Shown here piece by piece: positions 20,444 through 29,189 of a DNA stretch of 64,000 bases. Source of the DNA: Chloropicon primus (Eukaryota > Chlorophyta > Chloropicophyceae > Chloropicales > Chloropicaceae); contig CP060758.1 of NCBI GenBank assembly GCA_023205875.1, positions 620,001 to 684,000 of the forward strand, read 5' to 3'. Within the stretch, counting starts at the first letter, position 1, and each line of letters opens with the position of its first letter. The notes under the pieces are model-generated. The model did no database searches. It saw only the letters and a list, made by a program, of their open reading frames with translations, and was not told the origin of the DNA. Made by a program: the position numbers and the translations under genes.

Positions 20444-21115
20444 ATGGAGGCAGAGGGAGGTGCAGGGGCTTCTACCTCTTCATCTTCGTTGGAGAGGGAG
20501 GTGGAGGCGTTGCGACGGAGTCGAGAGAGTCTCGCGTTGGAGAGTAAGCGCTTGAAAGATGCTCTGAGCGAGCGGGACGCGGAGGAGGAGGCCAGGCGGG
20601 AGGAGGAGGGGGAAAGGTACCGTGCCCAGGTCAGGACACAGGAGAACAACAACAGGATACTTCTGAGCGAACTGGAGTCCCAGGAGCTTGAGATTGAGCG
20701 ACTGTTCAAGGACAACCACGCGCTGGCCTCGCAATTGGACGAGGCGAGGGAGATGAACGCGAGCTGGAAAGAGCTTTGCGAGGACCTCTCTGGCCAGAAC
20801 GAGAGGCTGCAGGAGATGCTGCAGGAGAGCGCGGCCTGGTCTGTGGAAACCTTGCAGGCCTCCTCGGAAGGGGGGGAGGGCGACGAGCTGGTGAGGCTCA
20901 GAGAGCAGGTCTCCCAGTTTGAGAGGATGTACAGGGAGGAGCAGGCCAACAGCGCCAAGAGGGAAAACCAGGTGAAGCGCCTGGAGACCACGAGACTCCA
21001 ACTGACGGAGGAAAAAGTACAAGTTCGGAACACCTTTGTTCCTATCCTTGCCACCATAGAAGACAGGCTTCTCAAGCTGCAGCAGGCCCGGAAGAGCCGA
21101 GGCTTGCTTCAGTGA
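20444..21115 (+). CDS. Short coiled-coil protein, 223 aa
   Basis: Single exon from ATG 20444. After a Ser-rich start (1-15), residues about 15-205 are one long heptad-patterned helix (REVEALRRSRESLALESKRL, ELESQELEIERLFKDNHALA), broken by a short Gly/Glu segment near residue 145; the tail (FVPILATIEDRLLKLQQARK) is a helix with a short hydrophobic opening. Structural or adaptor protein; no family recognised. A TTTTGTAAAC stands about 15 bp after the stop. It converges on the 7TM-RGS gene with 69 bp between stops. Confidence 0.75.
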   Translation: MEAEGGAGASTSSSSLEREVEALRRSRESLALESKRLKDALSERDAEEEARREEEGERYRAQVRTQENNNRILLSELESQELEIERLFKDNHALASQLDEAREMNASWKELCEDLSGQNERLQEMLQESAAWSVETLQASSEGGEGDELVRLREQVSQFERMYREEQANSAKRENQVKRLETTRLQLTEEKVQVRNTFVPILATIEDRLLKLQQARKSRGLLQ

Positions 21116-21184
21116 GACGCGCATTTTGTTTTTTGTAAACTATTCATTACACAACAACTGCAAGAGGAAGATAAACGGCCCCTC

Positions 21185-22924
21185 TCACGAGTTGGAAAAG
21201 CCCAGGGTTTGCAGAACGACGAATTGGAGGCTCTCTTTCGTGATGAGGTCCAAGTAACTGTCCTCGGAGGGCAAGTTCATCACCCTCATTCGTATGAGGA
21301 GGCAGGCAATGACGTGCTTCTTCATCCAGCTCGATCTCAAGTTCTGGCAGTCCTCGCTCTTGAGAAAGGCCTGATAGTGCTCTTGCAGCGTCAGCAGAAC
21401 ACTCAGCTGAACCTGCGCTAGAGCGTCCAAGAGGCACTCGTAGTGCTGCGATAGGTACTGCCCAAGCAGCCTCTTGTTCAGCATGATCCTTTTGATGGGA
21501 GACTTGATCAGCTGGTCATTGAGCGCATCTCCGCTCAAGAATATTTTGTTCGGCAGACTATGCGCAGCATCACTCTCCATGGCTTCCGACAAAAAGATCG
21601 ACGCGGTGTTGTCCACGCTCTCATCAAAATTCTGCACCATGTCCCACTGCTCCAGCTTGTTGTAGAGCCTTTGCACCTGCGCCGTGAGGCTGCTGAAGTT
21701 CGAGTCCCAGCTGTTTGGATTCGTTCCCTCGTTCTTCTGCCCTGGTATATCCTCCAGCTTGATGTTTATCGTCTCGATCTCGTACCACTTGAGCAGATTA
21801 TCCAAGCCCTCTTCCTTCCCGCTGCCCCACCTTCCCAGGAAACCTTGAAATGCCTCGAGACCCAGAATGTCCCTCAACAAGCCCTTGTCGTTGGAGCTGT
21901 GGAGGTCCGAAGTGTTGCTTGCTATGCCCCCCTGCACAGCAATGAACCTCCTTTTCTGTTTGCAGTCCAAGGCATCCGCGACGTAAGAGTCGACGGATGC
22001 TTGGTAGTTCTTGCGGAAACTTCTGGCGAGTGGCAGGAGCCCGTTGATCAAAAAGTGAAGAGCAACTCGCACGTACACCAGGAGGGACACGATGTCACCC
22101 TTTGCCATCTCAAGAAAACTTTCCAGGGGTCCCAGCCTATCAAACTGAAGGAACAGGAGGGACTGGCACAAGGAAATGCTGAAGAGGGGCGCGAGCTCGT
22201 ACCTGCTTTCCAAGAGCTCCGGGAAATACTTTGCGGGAGCCTCCCAGACCAGGGCCCAAAAGAACAACAGGGACTCCACGAGGTGGACAATGAACCAATA
22301 AAAGCTTTGCTTTCTCGCCTGAGACTCTGAAGCGTCTTCGCTGAGGCACTGCACGGTTGGCTCCACCATCCAGCCTTGGCCGAAGACGAGCCGCAGCTGG
22401 TACTGCACGCTGGCGAGGATGACCAGGACTAGTGCCAACCAAGAAACGATAGAGCTCTGCCTCATGAGGCTGAAGTCCTTGGGAAAGGAGTCTCGGTTGT
22501 TCCCCTCGCTTCCGATGGCCAGGAACGCGTCCAGCAAGCCGCCCTCGGCCTGTATCAGCTTTCTTGCCTTTGCGTATATAATCAAGTTTCTCAGATGCCT
22601 CAAGACACACGGTCCCGTGAGAAGCGCGTACGCCAACAGCTGGAGGTGGAAGCCTGACTGACAGATCAAGTCTCCCTTTCCGAAGGTCACCGCAAAGGAC
22701 GTCCACATGAAAAGCGCGTATGCGCCGAGGAGGGTGGACGTCACGAGCCACTGGCCTTTGGCCTTGATAGGCTGGAGCCTTCTCCTGATGAACACAAAGT
22801 AAACGTTCAGCGTGAACACAAGAGTCACGAACAGGAGGCCGGCCTCCGACCAGGACTTCTTTGGCTTCACATTGTGGGGGCTTGGCGAGGGCACGTCTCC
22901 CCAGCCGTCAAAAACGTCTCTCAT
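21185..22924 (-). CDS. Seven-transmembrane protein with C-terminal RGS-like domain
   Basis: Predicted plasma-membrane regulator of a heterotrimeric G protein, same architecture as plant AtRGS1. Single exon, 579 aa, ATG 22924. Seven hydrophobic helices occupy about 27-320 (LLFVTLVFTLNVYFVF, WLVTSTLLGAYALFMW, LLAYALLTGPCVLRHL followed by RNLIIYAKARKL, SWLALVLVILASVQY, FYWFIVHLVESLLFFW, LFSISLCQSLLFL, SLLVYVRVALHFLING). Residues about 375-560 look like an RGS box: LEAFQGFLGRWGSG...LDNLLKWYEIETI, then SIFLSEAMESDAAHSLPNKI, LLGQYLSQHYECLLDAL and QEHYQAFLKSEDCQNL. GTPase activation itself is inferred from the family. The RGS part is divergent, so medium-high confidence. Confidence 0.75.
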   Translation of the reverse strand: MRDVFDGWGDVPSPSPHNVKPKKSWSEAGLLFVTLVFTLNVYFVFIRRRLQPIKAKGQWLVTSTLLGAYALFMWTSFAVTFGKGDLICQSGFHLQLLAYALLTGPCVLRHLRNLIIYAKARKLIQAEGGLLDAFLAIGSEGNNRDSFPKDFSLMRQSSIVSWLALVLVILASVQYQLRLVFGQGWMVEPTVQCLSEDASESQARKQSFYWFIVHLVESLLFFWALVWEAPAKYFPELLESRYELAPLFSISLCQSLLFLQFDRLGPLESFLEMAKGDIVSLLVYVRVALHFLINGLLPLARSFRKNYQASVDSYVADALDCKQKRRFIAVQGGIASNTSDLHSSNDKGLLRDILGLEAFQGFLGRWGSGKEEGLDNLLKWYEIETINIKLEDIPGQKNEGTNPNSWDSNFSSLTAQVQRLYNKLEQWDMVQNFDESVDNTASIFLSEAMESDAAHSLPNKIFLSGDALNDQLIKSPIKRIMLNKRLLGQYLSQHYECLLDALAQVQLSVLLTLQEHYQAFLKSEDCQNLRSSWMKKHVIACLLIRMRVMNLPSEDSYLDLITKESLQFVVLQTLGFSNS

Positions 22925-23789
22925 GCGACCCGATTGGACGCTTCAGCTCTGTTGCTTGCCTCTTCCGTTTAGAGCGAGTGCACTCACTCCATCCTCGCCG
23001 GCTACTGGCCAGCAGCACCAACGCTCTGCCTCTCCTTTCACTTCCGCTGCTGCCAACGCCTTGGGCGAGCTTGGGACCGGGCCCCTGGTCCCAAGTTCGT
23101 GCTATGAAGGGGCCACCACAAGGCCCCACTCGCAGGCAAGAAGACTCCAAGTCACCTCGCCCTCCTCGCCTCAGCCTTGCGAAACACAACACCTTTGGAG
23201 GAGCAAGGGACAAAGCTCCCTTGGCCAAAGCCACACACGAGCCGAGCTAGGGGAGAAGACACGAACGAGTGGCAGCCCACGAAACAGACAAGGGAGACAG
23301 AGACAGAGACAGAGAGTGTGTGAGACTCGGACTGGGACTCGGACTTGGACTCGGACTCGGACTCGGACTCGGACTCCTCCTGCAACCAAGCAATGTGGAC
23401 AATCGAAAAGACAGTTTTGACAAGATCATCGTATAGGTAGAGGCGAGAAATGGGTGTTTGTTTGAAGAACGCGTTCAGGGCGGAGACGGAGAGCCAAGGG
23501 GGTGAACGAGGCGACGAGAGAGAGAGAGCGCGACAGAGAGAGAGAGAGAGCGACAGAGAGAGAGAGAGAGAGGAGAGGAGAGGAGGAGAGGGAGAGGATT
23601 ACCCGTTTTCCCCTTTTCGTGTTGGAAACTGTGGCAAGGCTTTGTCGTGGCTTTTGTCGAAGAGGGGAGACTTCTTTGTTCGGAACCTTCGTTTGAAAGT
23701 GGGTCGGACCTCGGGAGGTCGGTTTTGTTTCTTTGTGTGTGAGAACGTGAGAGGAGCCGAGGGTTGGCTGGCTTTGTGACAGGAGCGAG
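22925..23789. promoter_or_regulatory. Divergent intergenic region 7TM-RGS / SNF7, with two tandem repeats
   Basis: About 865 bp. A hexamer array of GGACTC and variants lies at 23324-23376, and a GA-rich tract at 23518-23583, about 210 bp before the SNF7 ATG. No supported open frame, tRNA or known RNA. Confidence 0.5.
23324..23376. repeat. GGACTC hexamer microsatellite
   Basis: About nine tandem copies of GGACTC with a few substitutions (GGACTG, GGACTT). Hexamer length is divisible by three, which opens frames of alternating Ser/Asp/Glu/Arg residues on both strands; these are taken as artefacts of the repeat. Confidence 0.85.
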
Positions 23790-24731
23790 ATGTTCAAGAA
23801 GCTGTTTGGAAAGCCGAAGCAGTCGGCGGCGACGGAGGTCAAGCCCCACGGCCAGACGAACGCCATGGCCACCATCGAGAGGCTGAACGAGGTATGTATG
23901 TGTGCCTCGACTCCGCGCGCGGGTGGTGGTGCGGCTCGAGGAACGGCGCTCTTTGATCCCTGAGTCTGACGCCGCCTCTCACGATTCTTCTTCTGCTTGC
24001 TTTTTCCTGCGCGCGCGAGAAACAGACGCTCGAGATGCTGGAGAAGAGGGAGGCCTTGCTACAGAAGAAGATGGCCGAGGAGATCAGGAAAGCGAAGGAG
24101 TACACGAAGATGAAGAACAAGAGAGGTAAGCCTTTGACGGATCGAGGGGCAGCTTTTCGGGCGGACTGACTGATTGCCTTGCCGTCGTTTTGCTCGAACG
24201 CCTACGACATCCACCACCGCACTCCACACAGCTGCACTCCAATGCCTGAAGAGGAAAAAGATGTACGAGGCCCAGGCGGACCAACTGGCGAACCAACAGT
24301 TGAGGATCCACGACCAGAAGATTATGCTCGAGGGAGCCAAGGCCACGACGGAGACTGTCTCGGCGATGAGGTCGGGCGCGGAGGCCATGAAGAAGCTTCA
24401 GAAGGAGACGAACATAGACGACGTAGACAAGACCATGGAGGAGATTAACGAGCAGACGGAGAACCTGAGACAGATCAACGATGCTCTTGGCCAGCCAATC
24501 GGCTTTGCGGCTGAGATAGATGAGGATGACCTGGATGCGGAGCTGCAGGAGCTGGAGGCGGAGGAGCTGGACAGGCAACTGATGGAGCCGGCTATTCCCC
24601 CAACTTCGGCCAGGGCCCAGCAGGAGGAATTCTCAGGCCTGGACCTCCCGACGGTTCCGACGGGCGGCATGACATCTGCGGCGACGGAGGACGACGAACT
24701 CAAAGCTTTGGAAGCAGAGATGGCTCTGTAG
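23790..24731 (+). CDS. SNF7: ESCRT-III subunit Snf7/VPS32 (CHMP4)
   Basis: Polymer-forming membrane-remodelling subunit of ESCRT-III. Exons 23790-23891, 24026-24125 and 24232-24731 give 233 aa. Introns are 134 nt (GTATGT donor) and 106 nt (GTAAGC donor, CACACAG acceptor); phases 0 and 1 agree. Features: basic amphipathic N-terminus (MFKKLFGKPK), MATIERLNE/TLEMLEKREALL, the helix-2 core KNKR/AALQCLKRKKMYEAQ, then NIDDVDKTMEEINEQTEN and the acidic C-terminal half. The final stretch (DDELKALEAEMAL) is the C-terminal helix that binds ALIX/Bro1-type proteins in Snf7 orthologues. Length is as expected. Confidence 0.94.
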
Positions 24732-24891
24732 GACGACCTGACAGTGTTTGGAAGAAATGTGTAGACAAGGAAAAAAAAAAAACGAGCTGCGGGGGCGGGG
24801 GGAGGAAAATGTACAATAAGTGAGAAGGAGCCAAAAATATGTGTAAAGCCTTCCACCACACTTTAGTTTCTTGCGACGAGCTTTTTCTTCT

Positions 24892-25856
24892 TCACCCTTC
24901 TTTCTCGCCCGCCCCGTTTGCGATCTTGAGCTTCTTCTGGGGACTCTCCCCCATCACCATGTTCTCCAAGAAACTCGCGTTTTGTGTCGGCAGGCTCGTC
25001 CCCAGCTCCAGGGTCTCCGGTTTTATGTTCGTCGCATTGTAACACGACTCGGTCATCTCCAGGATATCCTCCGTCCTTTCTGTCCTCTCTACCTGCAGTT
25101 CAGTTACACCCGTGTTGCTATTGTACATCGAGAGGGGAGTCTTGTCCTCGAAAACAGAGGGGAAGTTGCCCATCTCCCTGACTCCTACCTGGGAGGAGGT
25201 ACTCGCGTCGCCTTGCTGCAGCCTGGTGCCCCCCTCCGACTCCTCCTTCTCTCCAGCTTCCTTCTTCTCCGGAGTCGGCTCGCTCGGCGGACTCCGCAGC
25301 GCCTCGACTTCCCTCCTCAATTCGACATCGCTCGGCAGGTTTTGGGCGCCCAAGCCCTCGGAGTGCCGCACGGTCTCCGTCACCATCAGACACTTCTCGA
25401 GCGCCCAAGCGAACTGCTCCAGCTTCGAATAGTATTCCTCCGGGACCACGAGAATTTCGCAGATCCTCTGTATCGTGAAAGGGTACTCCCTGAAGGACCC
25501 CAGAAGCCCCGACAACCTTCCTGACAACTCCCTGTCACTCCGCCCCTCGTAGCCCTTTATCCTCTCCTCCAGGAGCAACGTCACCAATGGCCTGACCTTC
25601 TCCCACGGATACCGAAGGACGCCTGCGAGGAAAGAAAATGGGAGAGCACAGGTGTCAGCGCGCCGAAAAGGGTCCTCAGCCGTAAACCACGAGCGTTGCG
25701 AAGACACTTACCCCTCGTGGCTATCTCGCCGAGCACCCGCCAAAGGTGCTCCTCTTCCTTCTTTCTGACCTCGCTGGTCCCCTCCTCGTGGCCACCGTCC
25801 CACCCCGCGCAGTCCACGGAAACCGTCGCAGCCACCTCCGCCTTCCTCTCTGCCAT
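24892..25856 (-). CDS. PPP4R2: Protein phosphatase 4 regulatory subunit 2
   Basis: Regulatory subunit of PP4, acting in DNA-damage and splicing control. Exons 25712-25856 and 24892-25622 (minus) give 291 aa; the 89-nt intron has GTAAGT donor and CTCGCAG acceptor, phase 1. Residues about 28-150 are the helical PPP4R2 domain, with the family phrase FREYPFTIQRICEILVVPEE and YYSKLEQFAWALEKCLMVTE. The rest is acidic and disordered, ending with a basic patch (SPQKKLKIANGAGEKEG) that may be a nuclear signal. ATG 25856 opens the frame. A candidate upstream gene on the same strand ends only 28 nt before this ATG. Confidence 0.88.
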
Positions 25857-25884
25857 AGCGCTTCACCTGTTCACGACTCGCACC

Positions 25885-26396
25885 TCAATCAAATAATCCC
25901 AAAGGCATCCCCCCATCCTCTCTCACGAATATTGCAAAAACTTCCTCCCGTCCCTCACCCTCTTCCCACACCCTCCCGAAAGTTTGTGACGCTCGAAAAC
26001 GATTCCCTTCGAGGGACTCGTCCTCGTGCTCTCCTCCCGTCGCTTCCCCCCCTCGCTCCCGTCTCCCTTTCGCCAACAAGACCGCGCGCTGTCCACCGCC
26101 TTGACTCACCTTTGCTCGTGACTCATCGGTTTCTCCAGAATCAGATGTTCTGATGCTGACAGAAGAGAGGAGATGTGGTGTGGATCGATCGCGAGCGAGA
26201 GCGAGGACGGTGGGCAAGAACCCTTCCCTTCCCGTCAACAGAAGCCGAAAGGGATCGAGCCCCTTTCGATGCCGGAAGGCTTGCTGCCCGTCCACCGCCT
26301 TGCTCGAGGCCGAAATACTCACTTTTCTCCTGTCTTGCAAAGTAAGCTGTAGTCGTCAACTTCTTTTGCTTTCATTCTAGCCTTGGGGTCGGGCAT
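25885..26396 (-). CDS. Candidate small spliced gene directly upstream of PPP4R2, 114 aa
   Basis: Not recognised; proposed from structure. Exon 26323-26396 starts at ATG 26396 (MPDPKARMKAKEVDDYSLL) and ends at AAAA/GTGAGTATT; exon 25885-26155 follows an acceptor TTCTGTCAG and stays open to TGA at 25885. The lengths (74 + 271 nt) keep frame. The tail (QTFGRVWEEGEGREEVFAI, FVREDGGMPLGLFD) has non-random composition. Exon 2 contains another strong donor (AAAG/GTGAGTC at 26109), so an optional 93-nt in-frame intron is possible. The stop lies 28 nt before the PPP4R2 ATG, so it may share its transcript. It could also be 5' leader with chance frames. Confidence 0.4.
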
Positions 26397-27270
26397 CGAT
26401 CCCGATGATGGTGATGGGAAGACCCTTCCCGTCAGCAGGTGCCTCTCAAAGTGATCGATCCGCCCTTTTCGAACGGTTTCCTGCCTGCACCACCACCATC
26501 TTGCTGCCGTGGCGAAGAAGAGAGAGAGAGGACTGAACTGTGAACTGTGAACTGCGTGAGGGAGAGAGAGGGGGGGGCAAAGGCAGGGTGGGAGCTGAGG
26601 GAGGGAAAGCCATGGAAGGAAGATCGCTCTCCTCCCTGGTAAGACAAAAAGAAAAAGATTTTTTGTGGTGTGGTGTGTGGGAGAGAGAGAGAGAGTGTGT
26701 GAAGCCAATGAAGCAATGCATCCCTTCCCATCGTTTCAGTTTCGTTCTCTCCCCGTCCCTGTCCCCCTTACACTCGTTTCTGACCACAGCAGTCTGACTT
26801 TCTCCTTCCAAAAAGACATCGTTTCGTGTAGTAAAAAGGTCTTGCGAGTTCCACGACATTTGAAGACGTTTGAGAGAAGGAATTGGTCGTTTGAGAGAGA
26901 GCAAAGGTGGAAGCCTTGGCGAGCCAAGGTGGGTGTGTGTGAGAGAGAGAGAGAGAGAGAGAGGAGTTGAAAGGAGTTGAAAGGAGTTAAGAGGACCTTG
27001 GTGGGTCAAGACATTGCCTGGCGTGCGTCAAGACAATGGTTTGCAGGAGAAAGACGAGTGTGGGGTAGGGAGAAGGCCCCGAAAGAATCAGGAAACGGTT
27101 CCCCCGTAAGCGTGTGATAGTCCTGAAAAAGGTCCCTCGACGGGAAAGGGTGAGGAAAGAGGGAGCTCTTTGTGTCTTGCTGCAAGACGAAAGGGTGTGG
27201 CACCTCGACACTTGGTTGCAGTTCTTTCGGTATTTTTTCTTGACGCGGGGGAGAGAAAGAAGGAGCAAAG
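26397..27270. promoter_or_regulatory. Intergenic region upstream of the K+ channel gene
   Basis: About 870 bp with short GA/GT runs (26684-26700) and a sense GA tract (26939-26963), followed by a GGAGTTGAAAGGAGTT duplication (26964-26990). The short open frames here are repeat-driven. No gene seen. Confidence 0.45.
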
Positions 27271-29151
27271 ATGCCACCACCAAATCCCTCGAGGAGGATG
27301 TCCGCCATACACCTTATGGTGGACGACATGTCCATGAAGTTCCTTCAGGACCAGCAAAAGAAGAAGCCTCCCCTGATGTTTCACCCGTACTCGGTGGCCA
27401 GGAACTACTGGGACTACATGCTTATCGTCCTGGTGGCGTACACGGCTGCAGTGATACCCTGGAACGTTGCGTTCCAGATGCGAGATGACTGTGACGCCGA
27501 GGCCCCGACGACCGAGGAAGGGGAGGAGCTTGGCTGCATACCAGACTCCATCAAGGCCCTTGATATTCTGGTCGATGTTCTCTTCTGGTTAGATATACTG
27601 GTCAACTTCCGGACGGCCTACGTGGACAACAAGAGGCACACGATATTTGACCAGAAGCAGGTTGCCTTGCACTACGCAAAGGGCTGGTTCACGCTGGACT
27701 TCATCGGAACGTTCCCTTTCGAGCTCGTAGCAAAGTCGATCATATCCTCAAGCAGCGGCGACCTTGCCAACAAGGATATTATGTACCTGAGGCTCTTGAA
27801 ACTACCTAGAATTATAAGGGCGGCTCGTTTGGTCAAGAAGCTGGACATCTTCACGAGCAACAAAACCATCAGAGTCCTCAAGTTGATCTTCCTCTTCTTG
27901 CTGCTGGGGCATTGGGTGGGATGCATCTGGTACTTTGTTGGATCATGGCAGGCAGAGAACGTGGGAGCGAACATCTTTACCGGAGACTTCGTGTGGATTC
28001 AGAGGCCCTTGCTGAACGGGAACGGCTATGACAGGACTGACGTGAGAACAAAGTATACCGCAGCAGTCTACTGGGCACTGACGACGATGACGAGTGTGGG
28101 ATATGGTGACATCGTTCCGCTCACCAATATTGAGAGGTACTACACGATTTTCGTCCAGCTCCTGGGTGCGATCTGCACTGCTGTTATCTTTGGTAACGTG
28201 GGAGCTGCTCTGATATCGCACGAGAACGCCCTGGCGAAGAACAGCGAGAGGGTGCAAACCATCAATGAAATCCTCGACTTTCATGATTTGCCTGACGAGC
28301 TCCTTGACCGCATAAAGGAGAACATTAACTACATGCTCATCCGACACCGTGGCCTCGATTCGTCGCAAATGCTCAACGACCTGCCTGGCAACCTGAGGAC
28401 GGACCTGTTGGTGCAGTCGATGGGTACGGTCATTTCCTCGTCGCACATGTTCAAAAAGTGCAAGAGCCAGGGATTTATCAGAACGATTGTGTCGCACCTG
28501 CGGCCTGAGGCTTATTGCCCTGACGATGTCATTTACTACCAGGGCGAGTGCAGCAAGCACCTGTATTTTATAGAGACTGGAAGCGTGAAGCTACTCTTTG
28601 GGAAAGAGATGTTCCTCCTGGCCGTTCTGAAGGAGAAGGACCACTTTGGTGAAACGGAGTTGTTCTCCCCACGAAAAAGGATGGTCACCGTGCAAGCTAT
28701 CACGTTCTGTGACGTCCATTGCTTGCTGGCAGACGACCTGGAGACGACCTTGAAGATGTTCAAGGAATGCCAGGACAACGTAATGGAGTTTGTCCAAAGC
28801 AGAAGAAAGGCCTTCGAGGTCCTTGCGACGAAGAGGGGAAGCAGATCTTTTTCCATAAGCGACGCACCGAACTCGCTTGAGGACTACCAGGAAGAGCTCG
28901 ACAAATACGCACAAAAAATTCAGGGCGACACCAAGGACTTGAACACCGAGAACGATGCGCAGTCCAGACAAAACCGGAACTTGGAGATCGTGTACAAAGC
29001 ATTAGAGAAGATCAAAGACCAGATGAAGTACGTGAAGCAGGCTCAAACAAAACTTGGCGAGAAGCTAGAAGAGTACGAAAGTATGCAAGCTCACCCAGTG
29101 AACATCACTCCTGCAACTAGTCCTGCTGAAGTACGTGAAGATTCCAAATAA
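27271..29151 (+). CDS. Voltage-gated K+ channel with cyclic-nucleotide-binding domain
   Basis: Six-helix cation channel of the EAG/HCN/plant Shaker superfamily, plasma membrane. Single exon, 626 aa, ATG 27271. S1 begins near YWDYMLIVLVAYTAAVIPW; S2-S3 near ALDILVDVLFWLDILVNFR; S4 is LRLLKLPRIIRAARLVKKLD with regularly spaced Arg/Lys; S5 VLKLIFLFLLLGHWVGCIWY; the pore loop YWALTTMTSVGYGDIVPLT carries the K+ filter GYGD. A C-linker and CNBD follow (about 390-500: YYQGECSKHLYFIETGSVKL, FGETELFS). The C-terminal about 130 residues are helical and charged; no ankyrin or KHA domain, so it is not a typical land-plant AKT/KAT. Whether nucleotide binds is unknown. Confidence 0.92.
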   Translation: MPPPNPSRRMSAIHLMVDDMSMKFLQDQQKKKPPLMFHPYSVARNYWDYMLIVLVAYTAAVIPWNVAFQMRDDCDAEAPTTEEGEELGCIPDSIKALDILVDVLFWLDILVNFRTAYVDNKRHTIFDQKQVALHYAKGWFTLDFIGTFPFELVAKSIISSSSGDLANKDIMYLRLLKLPRIIRAARLVKKLDIFTSNKTIRVLKLIFLFLLLGHWVGCIWYFVGSWQAENVGANIFTGDFVWIQRPLLNGNGYDRTDVRTKYTAAVYWALTTMTSVGYGDIVPLTNIERYYTIFVQLLGAICTAVIFGNVGAALISHENALAKNSERVQTINEILDFHDLPDELLDRIKENINYMLIRHRGLDSSQMLNDLPGNLRTDLLVQSMGTVISSSHMFKKCKSQGFIRTIVSHLRPEAYCPDDVIYYQGECSKHLYFIETGSVKLLFGKEMFLLAVLKEKDHFGETELFSPRKRMVTVQAITFCDVHCLLADDLETTLKMFKECQDNVMEFVQSRRKAFEVLATKRGSRSFSISDAPNSLEDYQEELDKYAQKIQGDTKDLNTENDAQSRQNRNLEIVYKALEKIKDQMKYVKQAQTKLGEKLEEYESMQAHPVNITPATSPAEVREDSK

Positions 29152-29189
29152 AATCGTTACTTTTACACACAGCATTTTACAAATTATTC

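Noticed and set aside
22925-23420. Plus-strand ORFs across the GGACTC array
   Set aside because: Open only because the 6-bp repeat has no stops; no ATG context or domain.
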